Part shown: in pieces, positions 1 to 6,442 of the stretch
Layout of the letters: each line of letters begins with the position of its first letter
Position numbering within the stretch: position 1 is the stretch's first letter
Source of the DNA: Candidatus Azambacteria bacterium
Lineage (GTDB): Bacteria > Patescibacteriota > Minisyncoccia > GWC2-36-17 > JACQAJ01
Length of the DNA stretch: 13,795 nt
Assembly (NCBI GenBank): GCA_016195045.1
Contig: JACQAJ010000016.1
Location: 1 to 13,795, forward strand
Direction of reading: 5' to 3'
Notes under the pieces: model-generated
Databases searched by the model: none
What the model was told of the DNA's origin: nothing
What the model saw: only the letters and a program-made list of their open reading frames with translations
Program-made: the position numbers and the translations under genes

Positions 1-578
1 AGTACGATAGCAGTGATTATGGTTTTTTAATCGATAAGCCCAAAGAATTAGATTATGAAGGTTATTTATTTCCGGATACTTATAGAATCTTTAAAGATGA
101 GAGTTTAAAATATCTGATTGAAAAAATATTCAATAATCTTGATAGTAAGTTAACTGTCGATCTGAGGAATGAAATCAGAAGTCAAGGCAAAACTATTTTT
201 GAAATTATCACTATGGCTTCGATTATTGAAAAAGAAGTCAAAACTCCTGATGATAAAAAAATAGTAGCCGGTATTTTATGGAAAAGATTAAGTGTTAATA
301 TGCCGCTCCAAGTCGATGCTTCTCTTGGCTATATTACTGGAAAAACCAGCCGTCAATTGACCAAAAATGACCTTTCTTTGACATCTCCCTACAATACCTA
401 TACTTATCGAGGCTTACCAAGGGGACCGATCTCTAATCCATCCCTAGAGTCAATTATGGCTGCTACTTATCCTCAAGAGAGTGAATTCTGGTATTATCTA
501 TCGACCAAGAATGGCCAAACAATTTTCTCAAAAAATTTTGAAGATCACAAAAAAGCTAAACAAAAATACTTGAGGTAA
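1..578 (+). CDS. mltG: Endolytic murein transglycosylase MltG (YceG-like), 3' part
   Basis: The reading frame is open from base 3 to the TAA at 576-578, giving 191 codons; the gene starts before the window. MltG is an inner-membrane lytic transglycosylase that cuts nascent glycan strands and so sets their length. The family pattern is clear: an EGYLFPDTY segment near base 57-85, then MASIIEKE at 213-236, whose first Glu (228-230) aligns with the catalytic Glu of E. coli YceG. MPLQVDASLGY follows near 300, and YRGLPRGPISNPSLESIMAA near 400-460. The C-terminus has the usual FSKNFEDHKKAK ending. The N-terminal membrane anchor lies outside the window. The ATG at 213 is inside the domain and is not the start. 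Only repeats and hairpins follow before the convergent minus-strand operon. The family call is secure. Confidence 0.95.
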   Translation, partial: YDSSDYGFLIDKPKELDYEGYLFPDTYRIFKDESLKYLIEKIFNNLDSKLTVDLRNEIRSQGKTIFEIITMASIIEKEVKTPDDKKIVAGILWKRLSVNMPLQVDASLGYITGKTSRQLTKNDLSLTSPYNTYTYRGLPRGPISNPSLESIMAATYPQESEFWYYLSTKNGQTIFSKNFEDHKKAKQKYLR

Positions 579-643
579 TTATGAATTATGAATTATGAAT
601 TATGAATGCTTGCTAATGATATAGAATTTATGATTCATAATTA
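577..643. repeat. Heptamer array AATTATG x4 with inverted partner
   Basis: Four perfect tandem copies of AATTATG occupy 577-604 and begin inside the mltG stop codon (TAA, 576-578). The segment AATTATGAAT at 598-607 has a perfect inverted partner, ATTCATAATT, at 633-642, so the end of the array can fold into a 10-bp hairpin. The same plan, a 7- or 8-bp tandem at a gene end sometimes with an inverted copy, recurs elsewhere in this window. The function is unknown. Confidence 0.85.
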
Positions 644-644
644 T

Positions 645-756
645 CTATCTACGTCGCAATTTATACGCTATATATTCCGATACCTATGTCGGAATAGCAG
701 ACATTGCGACTTTGAAAAGGTCGCAATGTCTGCGTTATGTATTGCGACGTAGATAG
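645..756. repeat. Nested inverted-repeat element with GTCGCAAT cores
   Basis: A perfect 16-bp inverted repeat (CTATCTACGTCGCAAT at 645-660, its complement at 741-756) encloses two further hairpins. The first is 674-682 with 687-695, 9 bp including one G-T pair. The second is 697-710 with 720-733, a perfect 14-bp stem that can extend to 17 bp with one G-T pair, leaving a three-base loop. As RNA or extruded DNA this would form a multi-branched junction. The octamer GTCGCAAT occurs at 653-660 and 720-727, and inverted at 703-710 and 741-748. No coding frame is evident. It could be a small non-autonomous element (MITE- or REPIN-like) or a structured RNA; the sequence alone does not decide. Confidence 0.8.
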
Positions 757-818
757 CCCAAAATTGCTCTTATCTTTAATAAAACTATAATTTACTTAGC
801 TCTGAAAAAAACATCTAG

Positions 819-854
819 CTATCTACGTCGCAATACATACATATTGCGACGTAG
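819..854. repeat. Second GTCGCAAT hairpin, partial copy of the 645-756 element
   Basis: Bases 819-834 are identical to the left 16-bp arm at 645-660. A 12-bp perfect inverted partner follows at 843-854 across an 8-base loop (835-842). This looks like a shortened copy in which the inner hairpins are missing. With it, GTCGCAAT or its complement occurs six times between 653 and 850, strictly alternating in orientation. Confidence 0.8.
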
Positions 855-871
855 TCTATTATAAATAAGGT

Positions 872-916
872 ACGCTTCCCTAGCGTTTTTACGGGATACT
901 TCCCCGGCAGTTTTTT
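872..916 (+). terminator. Two small terminator-like hairpins after mltG
   Basis: ACGCT (872-876) pairs with AGCGT (882-886) across a five-base loop, and the T-run continues to 890. A second four-pair stem (CGGG 892-895 with CCCG 903-906) is followed by GCAG and six T (911-916). Both are short for intrinsic terminators, but they stand in the right orientation to end plus-strand transcription from mltG before the convergent operon. The assignment is tentative. Confidence 0.35.
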
Positions 917-917
917 G

Positions 918-948
918 AAAAAATTAATTAAAAAATATTTTTAATTAA
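918..948 (-). terminator. AT-only palindrome plus T-run at the end of the minus-strand operon
   Basis: Bases 924-934 and 938-948 form a perfect 11-bp inverted repeat with a three-base loop. Read on the minus strand, the stem is followed directly by six T (complement of 918-923). The stem contains the last codons and the TAA stop (928-930) of the 81-residue protein gene. A stem without G-C pairs is weak, so termination here is plausible rather than certain. Confidence 0.4.
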
Positions 949-1173
949 ACTTATTATCCAATCTCTAAAAATTAAATAAGATTGAGAAATATATTGATTG
1001 AAAAAAGTTTTTATCGAATTCCAGACATAACTGAAATTATCCCCCAAAGTGTTGTTGGCTGGCAATTTATCAATTAAGCTCTTAATTGACACTCCTAATA
1101 AACTTAAAATGATTATCGCCAAGATAAATATAACTATTAGTTGAATTAGGCCTTTTTCTTGTTCTTGTTTCAT
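928..1173 (-). CDS. Small single-pass membrane protein of unknown function
   Basis: An 81-residue protein with a charged start (KQEQEKG), one hydrophobic helix at about residues 9-30, and an aromatic tail: FSYVWNSIKTFFNQY at about 47-61, followed by YLIF.DWI. The predicted form is a short cytoplasmic N-terminus, one membrane span and an amphipathic tail with regularly spaced Trp and Tyr. From memory, similar small proteins with a helix followed by an SYVW-like segment are common in Parcubacteria, but they have no known role. The gene lies 44 bp after the M23 peptidase on the same strand and is probably co-transcribed with gltX and the peptidase, so an envelope role is reasonable. No Shine-Dalgarno is visible. 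The TAA stop lies inside an AT palindrome. Confidence 0.7.
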   Translation of the reverse strand: MKQEQEKGLIQLIVIFILAIIILSLLGVSIKSLIDKLPANNTLGDNFSYVWNSIKTFFNQYISQSYLIFRDWIISLIKNIF

Positions 1174-1188
1174 ATATTGATAAACCCT

Positions 1189-1220
1189 AAGAAGCTAAAA
1201 AGCTACCAACTAAGAAGCTA
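1189..1220. repeat. Degenerate octamer array in the M23 / small-protein junction
   Basis: Read on the minus strand, the units TAGCTTCT, TAGTTGG, TAGCTTTT and TAGCTTCT follow one another, with periods of 8, 7, 8 and 8 bases, starting at the TAG stop of the M23 gene (1218-1220). The exact string CTAAGAAGCTA occurs at 1187-1197 and 1210-1220. The array fills most of the 44-bp gap between the two genes. Confidence 0.7.
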
Positions 1221-2462
1221 TAGATAATCCATTGGATTAATCGAACCGCCATAAGGTAAGATACCACAAACTTGGCTTTGACGGAGATCAACTGTTCGTC
1301 GGTCAAAAACAGTAAAATGGAGATGGGGGCCGCTACTATAACCAGTATTACCAGAAAAAGCAATAATTTCACCTTTTTTAACTACTTGATTATTGGTAAC
1401 CTTAATGGCTGATAGGTGGGCATACATTGTGGCGAGGTTGTTTTCATGATCGATAACTAGCCATTTACCATAAGCCCCACCGCGACAGAATTGATCACTG
1501 TCCCCCTTCATTATAACTTTACCATTATAAGGAGCCCTAATTGGATCACTAATACTGGCTCTAAGATCGATACCGTTGTGAAATTTTAAATAGTGTCCGA
1601 TAGGATGAATTCGATTACCGTATTGAGAAGTGACGAAACTTTTTATCGGCCAATCAAAAAAACCATGTTTGACTGGTGGTAATGATTTTTGGTCAATGGC
1701 TAATCTTAATTTTTCTTCAAGGGTTTCTAATTCTTCCTGGACTTGGTTATGGATTTTTTCAACTTCCGTGAGAAGTAATTTATATTTTTTTTCTTGATTT
1801 TTGGTCTGGGTTAAAATAATTTTTTTTGTCTCTTTTTGAGAATTATTTATTTTTTTTCGATAGTTTAGTTCTGTCTTGAGGTCTTCCAGGGATTCTTTTT
1901 TATCTTCTTTTTTAGTTTTATCTAAATTTAAGCCATCCCTTAAGTCTTTTAAAATTTTTACTTGTTCCAGTAATAAAATATTAATTTTTAAGACATTTTT
2001 TGAATTATCGTAAAAATCTGATAAAGTGTCTGATTTCATAAATAAGGTCAAAGTTTGCTGATCATCGATTTGATTAATTTTTTGAGCCAATCTAACTAAA
2101 ATCTCCTTATTTTTTTTAATATGACTTTGTTTTTCGTCTATTTCTGAAGAAAGCTGATTGATCTCGGTTTTTACTTTATCAATTTTTTTGACCGTTATTT
2201 GATTTTGAATATTTAAATTTTTAATAGTTTTATCGATAATTTCCAGTTGATTCTTCAGGGTCAAACTATCTTTCTGCGATTTACCAATCACATTTTTATA
2301 TTGCTTAGCCTTCTCTTCTAATTGTTTGATCTCTTCATTTCTTTGCTCAATCAGTTTTTTATATTCTTCTATTGGGGAAAGAGCTTTTACCGTAAGGCTG
2401 GAAAATAGAAATATAAAGAACAAAGAAATTATTATAATTGTTTTATTTATTTCATATGCCAT
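1218..2462 (-). CDS. Coiled-coil M23 (LytM-type) peptidase, EnvC-like
   Basis: A 414-residue secreted or membrane-anchored peptidoglycan hydrolase or hydrolase activator. Residues about 8-28 form a hydrophobic signal or anchor. Residues about 30-260 are rich in Lys, Glu, Gln and Leu with heptad character, giving a long coiled coil. The M23 domain runs from about 270 to 395. Zinc ligands are visible: H295 and D299 in HNGID and H382 in GPHLHF, with catalytic-site His H349 (YAHL) and H380. All expected residues are present, so the enzyme may be active, unlike E. coli EnvC, whose LytM domain is degenerate and acts only as an activator. M23 enzymes cut peptide cross-links. The gene sits between gltX (73-bp gap) and the small membrane protein (44-bp gap). 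The start at 2462 has no Shine-Dalgarno but puts the signal segment at the N-terminus. Confidence 0.92.
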   Translation of the reverse strand: MAYEINKTIIIISLFFIFLFSSLTVKALSPIEEYKKLIEQRNEEIKQLEEKAKQYKNVIGKSQKDSLTLKNQLEIIDKTIKNLNIQNQITVKKIDKVKTEINQLSSEIDEKQSHIKKNKEILVRLAQKINQIDDQQTLTLFMKSDTLSDFYDNSKNVLKINILLLEQVKILKDLRDGLNLDKTKKEDKKESLEDLKTELNYRKKINNSQKETKKIILTQTKNQEKKYKLLLTEVEKIHNQVQEELETLEEKLRLAIDQKSLPPVKHGFFDWPIKSFVTSQYGNRIHPIGHYLKFHNGIDLRASISDPIRAPYNGKVIMKGDSDQFCRGGAYGKWLVIDHENNLATMYAHLSAIKVTNNQVVKKGEIIAFSGNTGYSSGPHLHFTVFDRRTVDLRQSQVCGILPYGGSINPMDYL

Positions 2463-2470
2463 GTTATTGG

Positions 2471-2548
2471 GTTAACGCGTTAACGGGTTAACGCGTTGCA
2501 ATATTTATCAAAAAACACGTTAACTCGTTAACACGTTAACCTGTTAAT
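2471..2548. repeat. Octamer array with GTTAAC cores, overlapping the gltX 3' end
   Basis: GTTAAC starts at 2471, 2479 and 2487, with a decayed copy at 2495, and again at 2519, 2527 and 2535, with GTTAAT at 2543. All starts share one 8-bp phase, so this looks like a ten-unit array whose middle units (2495-2518) have diverged. GTTAAC is its own complement, so arms can pair in many registers. Units from 2535 onward supply the last codons (LTG) and TAA stop of gltX. The array fills the gap to the M23 gene. Confidence 0.85.
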
Positions 2549-3975
2549 TCGGATTTTAAGAGTTCCATCGCTTGCTCGATCCTAATCAGGCTTTCTTTTT
2601 GGCCAATAATTTCAGCGATTTCTAAAGGTGGTGGTGATTCTTTTAGTCCTGATAAGGCTGTTCTTAATGGCCAATAGATTTCGCCGGACCCTGACTCCCC
2701 TACTAATCCATCAATTATTTTTTTTAGATTGATAAAAACAAAATCGGAATTATTAATTTTTTCAAATTCACTTTTAATTTTTTTAAGATTATTTAGGATT
2801 AAATCATTTGGCGAATTTTTCCAGATTAAAAGTTGACCTTCATAGTTTGGCAATTCAAAAAAGAATTTTGAGTTAGTCTTAAATTCGGACAATTTTTTTA
2901 CGCGATCTTTTTGAAGACTAATTATTTTTTTTATTTTTTCCTTATCTTGACAGTTTTGAAAATAATCCTTAGAAAGTTCAAATAATGTTTCTAGGGGGAG
3001 ATGTTTAATATAATAATTATTAAACCATTCCAGTTTTTGAAGATTAAAAACGGCGCCGGCTTTTTGAATACCTTTAATTGAAAATTCAGTGATCAGTTTT
3101 TCTAAAGAAAATATCTCGGTGTTGGTCTTGGGATTCCAACCAAGAAAAGCAATAAAATTGATTAAAGCTTCTTTGAGAAATCCATCTTCTCGATAGTCCT
3201 TGATTGAGGTAATATTTTTGCGTTTCGACATTTTGCTCCGATCAGGATTAAGAATTAAGGGCAAATGAATATAATGAGGTCGAGGAAAATCGAGCATTTT
3301 TTGGATGATAATTTGTTTAGGGGTATTAGAAATATGATCTTCACCTCTGATAATATGACTAATTCTTGATTCAAAATCATCAATGACAACGGCGAGATTA
3401 TAGATTGGTTCGTCTTCGTTTTTAGCAATGACGAAATCACCGAAAAGACTCGCATCATAAGTTATTTTTCCTTTAACCAGATCCTCAAATTCAATATTTT
3501 TTTGAGGTACCCTTAACCGAATGATAGACTTTTCTCCTTGAGTAATTCTTTCTTGAGCTATTTCTGGCTTGATTGACTGACAGTGGCCAGAATATCGGGG
3601 TGCCTCTCCCCTACTCATTTGTTCAGCTTTAATCGCCTCTAAATCTTCGGCTTGGCAAAAACAATAATAGGCCAAATCTTTTTCTAAAAGTTTTTTGATA
3701 TAAGGATGATAAATTTTTTTTCTTTCACTTTGTCTAATTATTTCCTCATCCCAGGATATTCCTAACCAAGTCAGGTTATCCAAAATGTCTTTTTCAAATT
3801 CTTTTTTAGAACGTTCGACGTCAGTATCTTCAATCCGGACCAAAAAAACGCCGTTGTTAGCTCGGGCGAAGAGAAAATTAAATAAAGCCGTCCGGGCGGT
3901 TCCAAAATGTAATTGACCAGTCGGCGATGGGGCAATTCGAACGCGGATTTTGCTGGGCAGTAGGTTTTTAAACAT
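2536..3975 (-). CDS. gltX: Glutamyl-tRNA synthetase
   Basis: A 479-residue class I aminoacyl-tRNA synthetase that charges tRNA with glutamate. The HIGH-type motif is PSPTGQLHFG (16-25), followed by RIEDTD (47-52), HIIRGEDHI (207-215) and the KMSKR loop (248-252). Length matches bacterial GluRS (about 470). The zinc-type insertion has C105-x-C107 and C132, but the His expected two residues after the last Cys is Ser134, so metal binding may be altered or lost. The C-terminal anticodon-binding region ends with EIYWPLRTALSGLKESPPP (432-450), as in the family. In bacteria without GlnRS this enzyme also makes Glu-tRNA(Gln) for GatCAB; that is not testable here. It is first in a minus-strand operon. 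There is no Shine-Dalgarno before the ATG at 3975. Confidence 0.97.
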   Translation of the reverse strand: MFKNLLPSKIRVRIAPSPTGQLHFGTARTALFNFLFARANNGVFLVRIEDTDVERSKKEFEKDILDNLTWLGISWDEEIIRQSERKKIYHPYIKKLLEKDLAYYCFCQAEDLEAIKAEQMSRGEAPRYSGHCQSIKPEIAQERITQGEKSIIRLRVPQKNIEFEDLVKGKITYDASLFGDFVIAKNEDEPIYNLAVVIDDFESRISHIIRGEDHISNTPKQIIIQKMLDFPRPHYIHLPLILNPDRSKMSKRKNITSIKDYREDGFLKEALINFIAFLGWNPKTNTEIFSLEKLITEFSIKGIQKAGAVFNLQKLEWFNNYYIKHLPLETLFELSKDYFQNCQDKEKIKKIISLQKDRVKKLSEFKTNSKFFFELPNYEGQLLIWKNSPNDLILNNLKKIKSEFEKINNSDFVFINLKKIIDGLVGESGSGEIYWPLRTALSGLKESPPPLEIAEIIGQKESLIRIEQAMELLKSELTG

Positions 3976-4129
3976 AATTTGATTGACTATAAAGTGAACA
4001 TTATTATTTTAATCTTCACTCAACGTTTAAAAATTCAATTCTAATATATTAAGATTTACGCTTTATCATCTATAAAAGATTATATTTTAAGATTCTATTA
4101 ATATCAATGCTACCTATTCCGATAAATAA

Positions 4130-4188
4130 AAAATTCTCCTTTGAAATGCAATTTATATATAATAAATTGCATTTCAAAAGAGAATTTT
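4130..4188. repeat. 26-bp inverted repeat with seven-base loop between divergent genes
   Basis: Bases 4130-4155 pair with 4163-4188 with one mismatch (4139 against 4179), across the loop 4156-4162. The stem is flanked by an A-rich stretch on the left and T4 on the right, so it resembles a bidirectional terminator. It stands between the divergent starts of gltX (3975) and the glycosyltransferase (4275), where a terminator is not normally needed. Nothing else was found in 3976-4129 beyond AT-rich sequence that probably holds the gltX promoter. Confidence 0.8.
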
Positions 4189-4218
4189 CGTTACAGTGAA
4201 AGAACTGTACAAAAATTA

Positions 4219-4224
4219 TATAAT
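4219..4224 (+). promoter_or_regulatory. Candidate -10 box (TATAAT) for the glycosyltransferase gene
   Basis: A perfect TATAAT lies 50 bases before the start codon and 31 bases after the 4130-4188 hairpin. No good TTGACA-like box is found at 16-18 bases upstream (GTGAAA at 4196-4201 is poor). In such AT-rich DNA a chance match is possible. Confidence 0.35.
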
Positions 4225-4262
4225 ATGTTTATATGACTATAGGTTATATTAATCACAGCAAA

Positions 4263-4268
4263 AGGAGG
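4263..4268 (+). promoter_or_regulatory. Strong Shine-Dalgarno AGGAGG for the glycosyltransferase
   Basis: AAAGGAGG (4261-4268) stands six bases before the ATG at 4275, which fixes the start. No other gene start seen in this window has a comparable ribosome binding site; the rest have AT-rich leaders. Confidence 0.9.
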
Positions 4269-4274
4269 TAGATC

Positions 4275-5450
4275 ATGTACATTTTATTGTTAGTCAAATA
4301 TCCGCCAATTCAGGGAGGTGTAAGTGCGAATTGTTATTGGCTTGCCCAAGCACTTGTTGAACTCGGTCATCGTGTTACTGTTTTGACAAACGCTGGTGAA
4401 GTGGAAGACGAGTGTCGAATCAATCTTAGCGAGGAAGATCTAGGATTTTTAAATGGCTTCCGTATACCCAATAGTATTAAAGTGGTTTCAACAAAGAAAG
4501 ATTCGGAACACTATTTTATTCCTCAATCAAATCCCTACCTCAGTAAACTTATCAGTCTTGGTCTTGACATTATTAGTGCTGATAGACCAGACTTTATCTG
4601 GGCATATTATATAGAACCATATGGTATTGCCGCTCTAACACTATCAAAACTTACTGGGATTCCTTATGTCATACAGCATGCAGGAAGCGATTTAGGAAGA
4701 TTGGGACTTACAGAACAGATGAAAAGTATTCATCAAGAAGTATACCGACAGGCTCTTATTGTAAGTACTGGTCAAAAGCACTATCCATATTTTGAATCTA
4801 TTGGCGTTAATAAAGATAATTTTGCAAGATGTGGGTTTAGACACTTACCAGGAGACTTATTTTATCCGATATATAGCAATTCACAAACTCATGGCACTAA
4901 GATTCTCGTGTATGGAAAAACAGGATCACAGAAAGGGACTCCCCAATTAATAGAAGCAATAAAATTACTTTGGAACGAGGAGTTTGATGTTCATCTTACG
5001 GCATATTGGGGTGGAAGAAATCTGAAGAATACAACAAGACAATTACTTGAAGCAAATATCAGAAAAGAATGTATTGATGTTCATGGATTCATTCCTCACT
5101 GGAGAATACCGGAGGCCATACGAGAATCGGACGCGGTTGTCTTTCTCGAGAATAACTTTAATATTTCATTTCATACCCCAGGAATTCCTCTAGAGGTATT
5201 GAGTTGTGGAAGATTTTTAATAACAACAGAGGAGATAGCAAAGAAATTTCCAAACCTCATCTCTATAAAAAATACTATTGTTATTGATGGACAGAGTCTT
5301 GAATCTAAAGCAATTGCCAGAGCAATAAAATTAGTACCTAAGATGTGCCCAGAATTAAATGAGAAAGATTTTCTAAATGCTTCCATTGTGTACTCACAAG
5401 GGATGAACAATTTGGAAAGATTTCTTTCAATAATACAAGCACGACTTTAA
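4275..5450 (+). CDS. GT-B fold glycosyltransferase, GT4-like
   Basis: A 391-residue cytosolic protein. The N-terminal Rossmann half begins MYILLLVKYPPIQGG with GG at 14-15 and continues LAQALVELGHRVTVLTN (23-39). The C-terminal half has YGKTGSQKGTPQLIEAI (213-229), HGFIPHWRIPEAIRESD (270-286) and PGIPLEVLSCGRFLI (302-316). That last segment matches the family position of the sugar-nucleotide-binding EX7E-like motif, with Glu307. It probably adds a sugar from a nucleotide donor to a glycan or lipid; donor and acceptor cannot be read from the sequence. The gene is alone on the plus strand among minus-strand genes, with its own strong Shine-Dalgarno and terminator, and lies between two long unrelated inverted repeats. 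These signs suggest lateral acquisition. Confidence 0.85.
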   Translation: MYILLLVKYPPIQGGVSANCYWLAQALVELGHRVTVLTNAGEVEDECRINLSEEDLGFLNGFRIPNSIKVVSTKKDSEHYFIPQSNPYLSKLISLGLDIISADRPDFIWAYYIEPYGIAALTLSKLTGIPYVIQHAGSDLGRLGLTEQMKSIHQEVYRQALIVSTGQKHYPYFESIGVNKDNFARCGFRHLPGDLFYPIYSNSQTHGTKILVYGKTGSQKGTPQLIEAIKLLWNEEFDVHLTAYWGGRNLKNTTRQLLEANIRKECIDVHGFIPHWRIPEAIRESDAVVFLENNFNISFHTPGIPLEVLSCGRFLITTEEIAKKFPNLISIKNTIVIDGQSLESKAIARAIKLVPKMCPELNEKDFLNASIVYSQGMNNLERFLSIIQARL

Positions 5451-5464
5451 GTTTTAAGAGCTGT

Positions 5465-5493
5465 AAGCGGGGTCAAAAATTGATTCCGCTTTT
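5465..5493 (+). terminator. Intrinsic terminator of the glycosyltransferase gene
   Basis: Bases 5465-5476 pair with 5480-5491 as a 12-bp stem containing two G-T pairs, with a three-A loop, followed by T-rich sequence (TTTTCATTTGTTT). It stands 14 bases after the TAA stop. It is the best canonical terminator in the window. Confidence 0.75.
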
Positions 5494-5541
5494 CATTTGT
5501 TTCAACCCCTTTCTTACTAAAAGATAAAATCTATCTCTGTT

Positions 5542-5632
5542 CTTATATAGACATCACACTATAAAACAGGACTAATATGATATAATGATATCTAGAATTC
5601 AGTCCTGTTTCATAGTGTGATGTCTATATAAG
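5542..5632. repeat. 32-bp inverted repeat between convergent genes
   Basis: Bases 5542-5573 pair with 5601-5632 with one mismatch (5563 against 5611), across a 27-base AT-rich loop. The right arm contains the last codons and TAG stop (5624-5626) of the hydrolase gene. Neither side has a T-run, so it is not a classic terminator. It could still block convergent transcription, or it could be the trace of a mobile element. It shows no sequence likeness to the inverted repeat at 4130-4188. Confidence 0.85.
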
Positions 5633-6388
5633 TTTCTTTAAATATTTTTCTAAAAAAGGAAGAGTTATCTTATTTCTAGTTTCCTTAGTTAGATAATGAT
5701 GTCCAGCCTCTGGTAAGATAACTGTCTCGTGAGTTTTTCCTAGTTCAGACAATTTCTTATCTAACAGATAGGCTTGTTCTACCATAACATTTTCATCACG
5801 GGCACCGTGTAAAATCAAAATGGGAGTATTAGTTTTATCCATATCGTAGATTGGTGAACGTTCCCTAAATGCCTCATAACTTGTTCCTGCTTCTTTTTCT
5901 ATATTTTTCTTAATTACAGGTATAATAACAGTCCTATAATTTTTTTCCATTTCATAAGCTCCTGATTGTAAAACAGCGGCTTTAAAAAGATCAGGTTTTT
6001 TTGTTATTAGGATTGCGGAAACCATCGCGCCACGCGAGATTCCCCAGATCCCTAATCTTTGGTTATCAACAAATGATTTTTTAAGAAATAATTTAATACC
6101 CTGAATTAACCCATCAACAGTTTTAGGTCCATTGTAATCCGAATTACCTTCTGATAATCCATAACCAATCATTGAGGGAAGAAAGACAGTATATCCAGCC
6201 TTAACAAGAGAATAACCTTTTGATGTGGATTGCCAAGCACTTTCTCCATGTCCATGAATAAAGACAATAGCGGGGAATTTTGTTAAATATTTTGGTCTCA
6301 TAATGAGACCTTCGAGGAGTAAATCTCCACTTCGATAAGTTATCCTGGAAATATTTAATTTCTCTTCAATTTCTTTTATTTGACTCAT
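5624..6388 (-). CDS. Alpha/beta hydrolase, dipeptidyl-peptidase/acyl-peptidase (S9-like) type
   Basis: A 254-residue serine hydrolase without signal peptide. The oxyanion segment is FIHGHGES (43-50). The nucleophile elbow is GISRG (116-120) with Ser118. The acid is Asp198 in HGARDENV, a spacing typical of S9 C-terminal domains. The catalytic His is H230 or H231 in PEAGHHY. All three catalytic residues are present. The substrate is unknown; an esterase or short-peptide hydrolase is likely. It starts 54 bases after the murG stop on the same strand, so it may be the last gene of the mraY-ftsW-murG run, but nothing in its sequence ties it to cell-wall synthesis. Its stop codon lies inside a 32-bp inverted repeat, and the protein ends KKYLKKLI-like with no obvious truncation of the fold. 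No Shine-Dalgarno. Confidence 0.88.
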   Translation of the reverse strand: MSQIKEIEEKLNISRITYRSGDLLLEGLIMRPKYLTKFPAIVFIHGHGESAWQSTSKGYSLVKAGYTVFLPSMIGYGLSEGNSDYNGPKTVDGLIQGIKLFLKKSFVDNQRLGIWGISRGAMVSAILITKKPDLFKAAVLQSGAYEMEKNYRTVIIPVIKKNIEKEAGTSYEAFRERSPIYDMDKTNTPILILHGARDENVMVEQAYLLDKKLSELGKTHETVILPEAGHHYLTKETRNKITLPFLEKYLKKLI

Positions 6389-6442
6389 ATCTAATTACAA
6401 AACATTGCTTGATTAACAAAAAACTATTTAGGATTAAAAAAG

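Noticed and set aside
645..854. CRISPR array suggested by repeated GTCGCAAT
   Set aside because: The copies alternate in orientation and have irregular spacing (8 to 90 bases), with no constant direct repeat or spacer length.
1187..1372. Open frame on the minus strand overlapping the M23 gene
   Set aside because: It lies in another frame of the M23 coding sequence, whose zinc-site motifs are intact. Its own protein has no recognisable features.
3255..3458. Open frame inside gltX
   Set aside because: It is a frame-shifted shadow of the intact GluRS sequence.
5171..5410. Antisense open frame in the glycosyltransferase gene
   Set aside because: It is antisense to a well-conserved GT-B region and has no start signal of its own.
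4130..5632. Composite transposon with the two inverted repeats as its ends
   Set aside because: The two inverted repeats are unrelated in sequence, there is no transposase between them, and no target-site duplication was seen.
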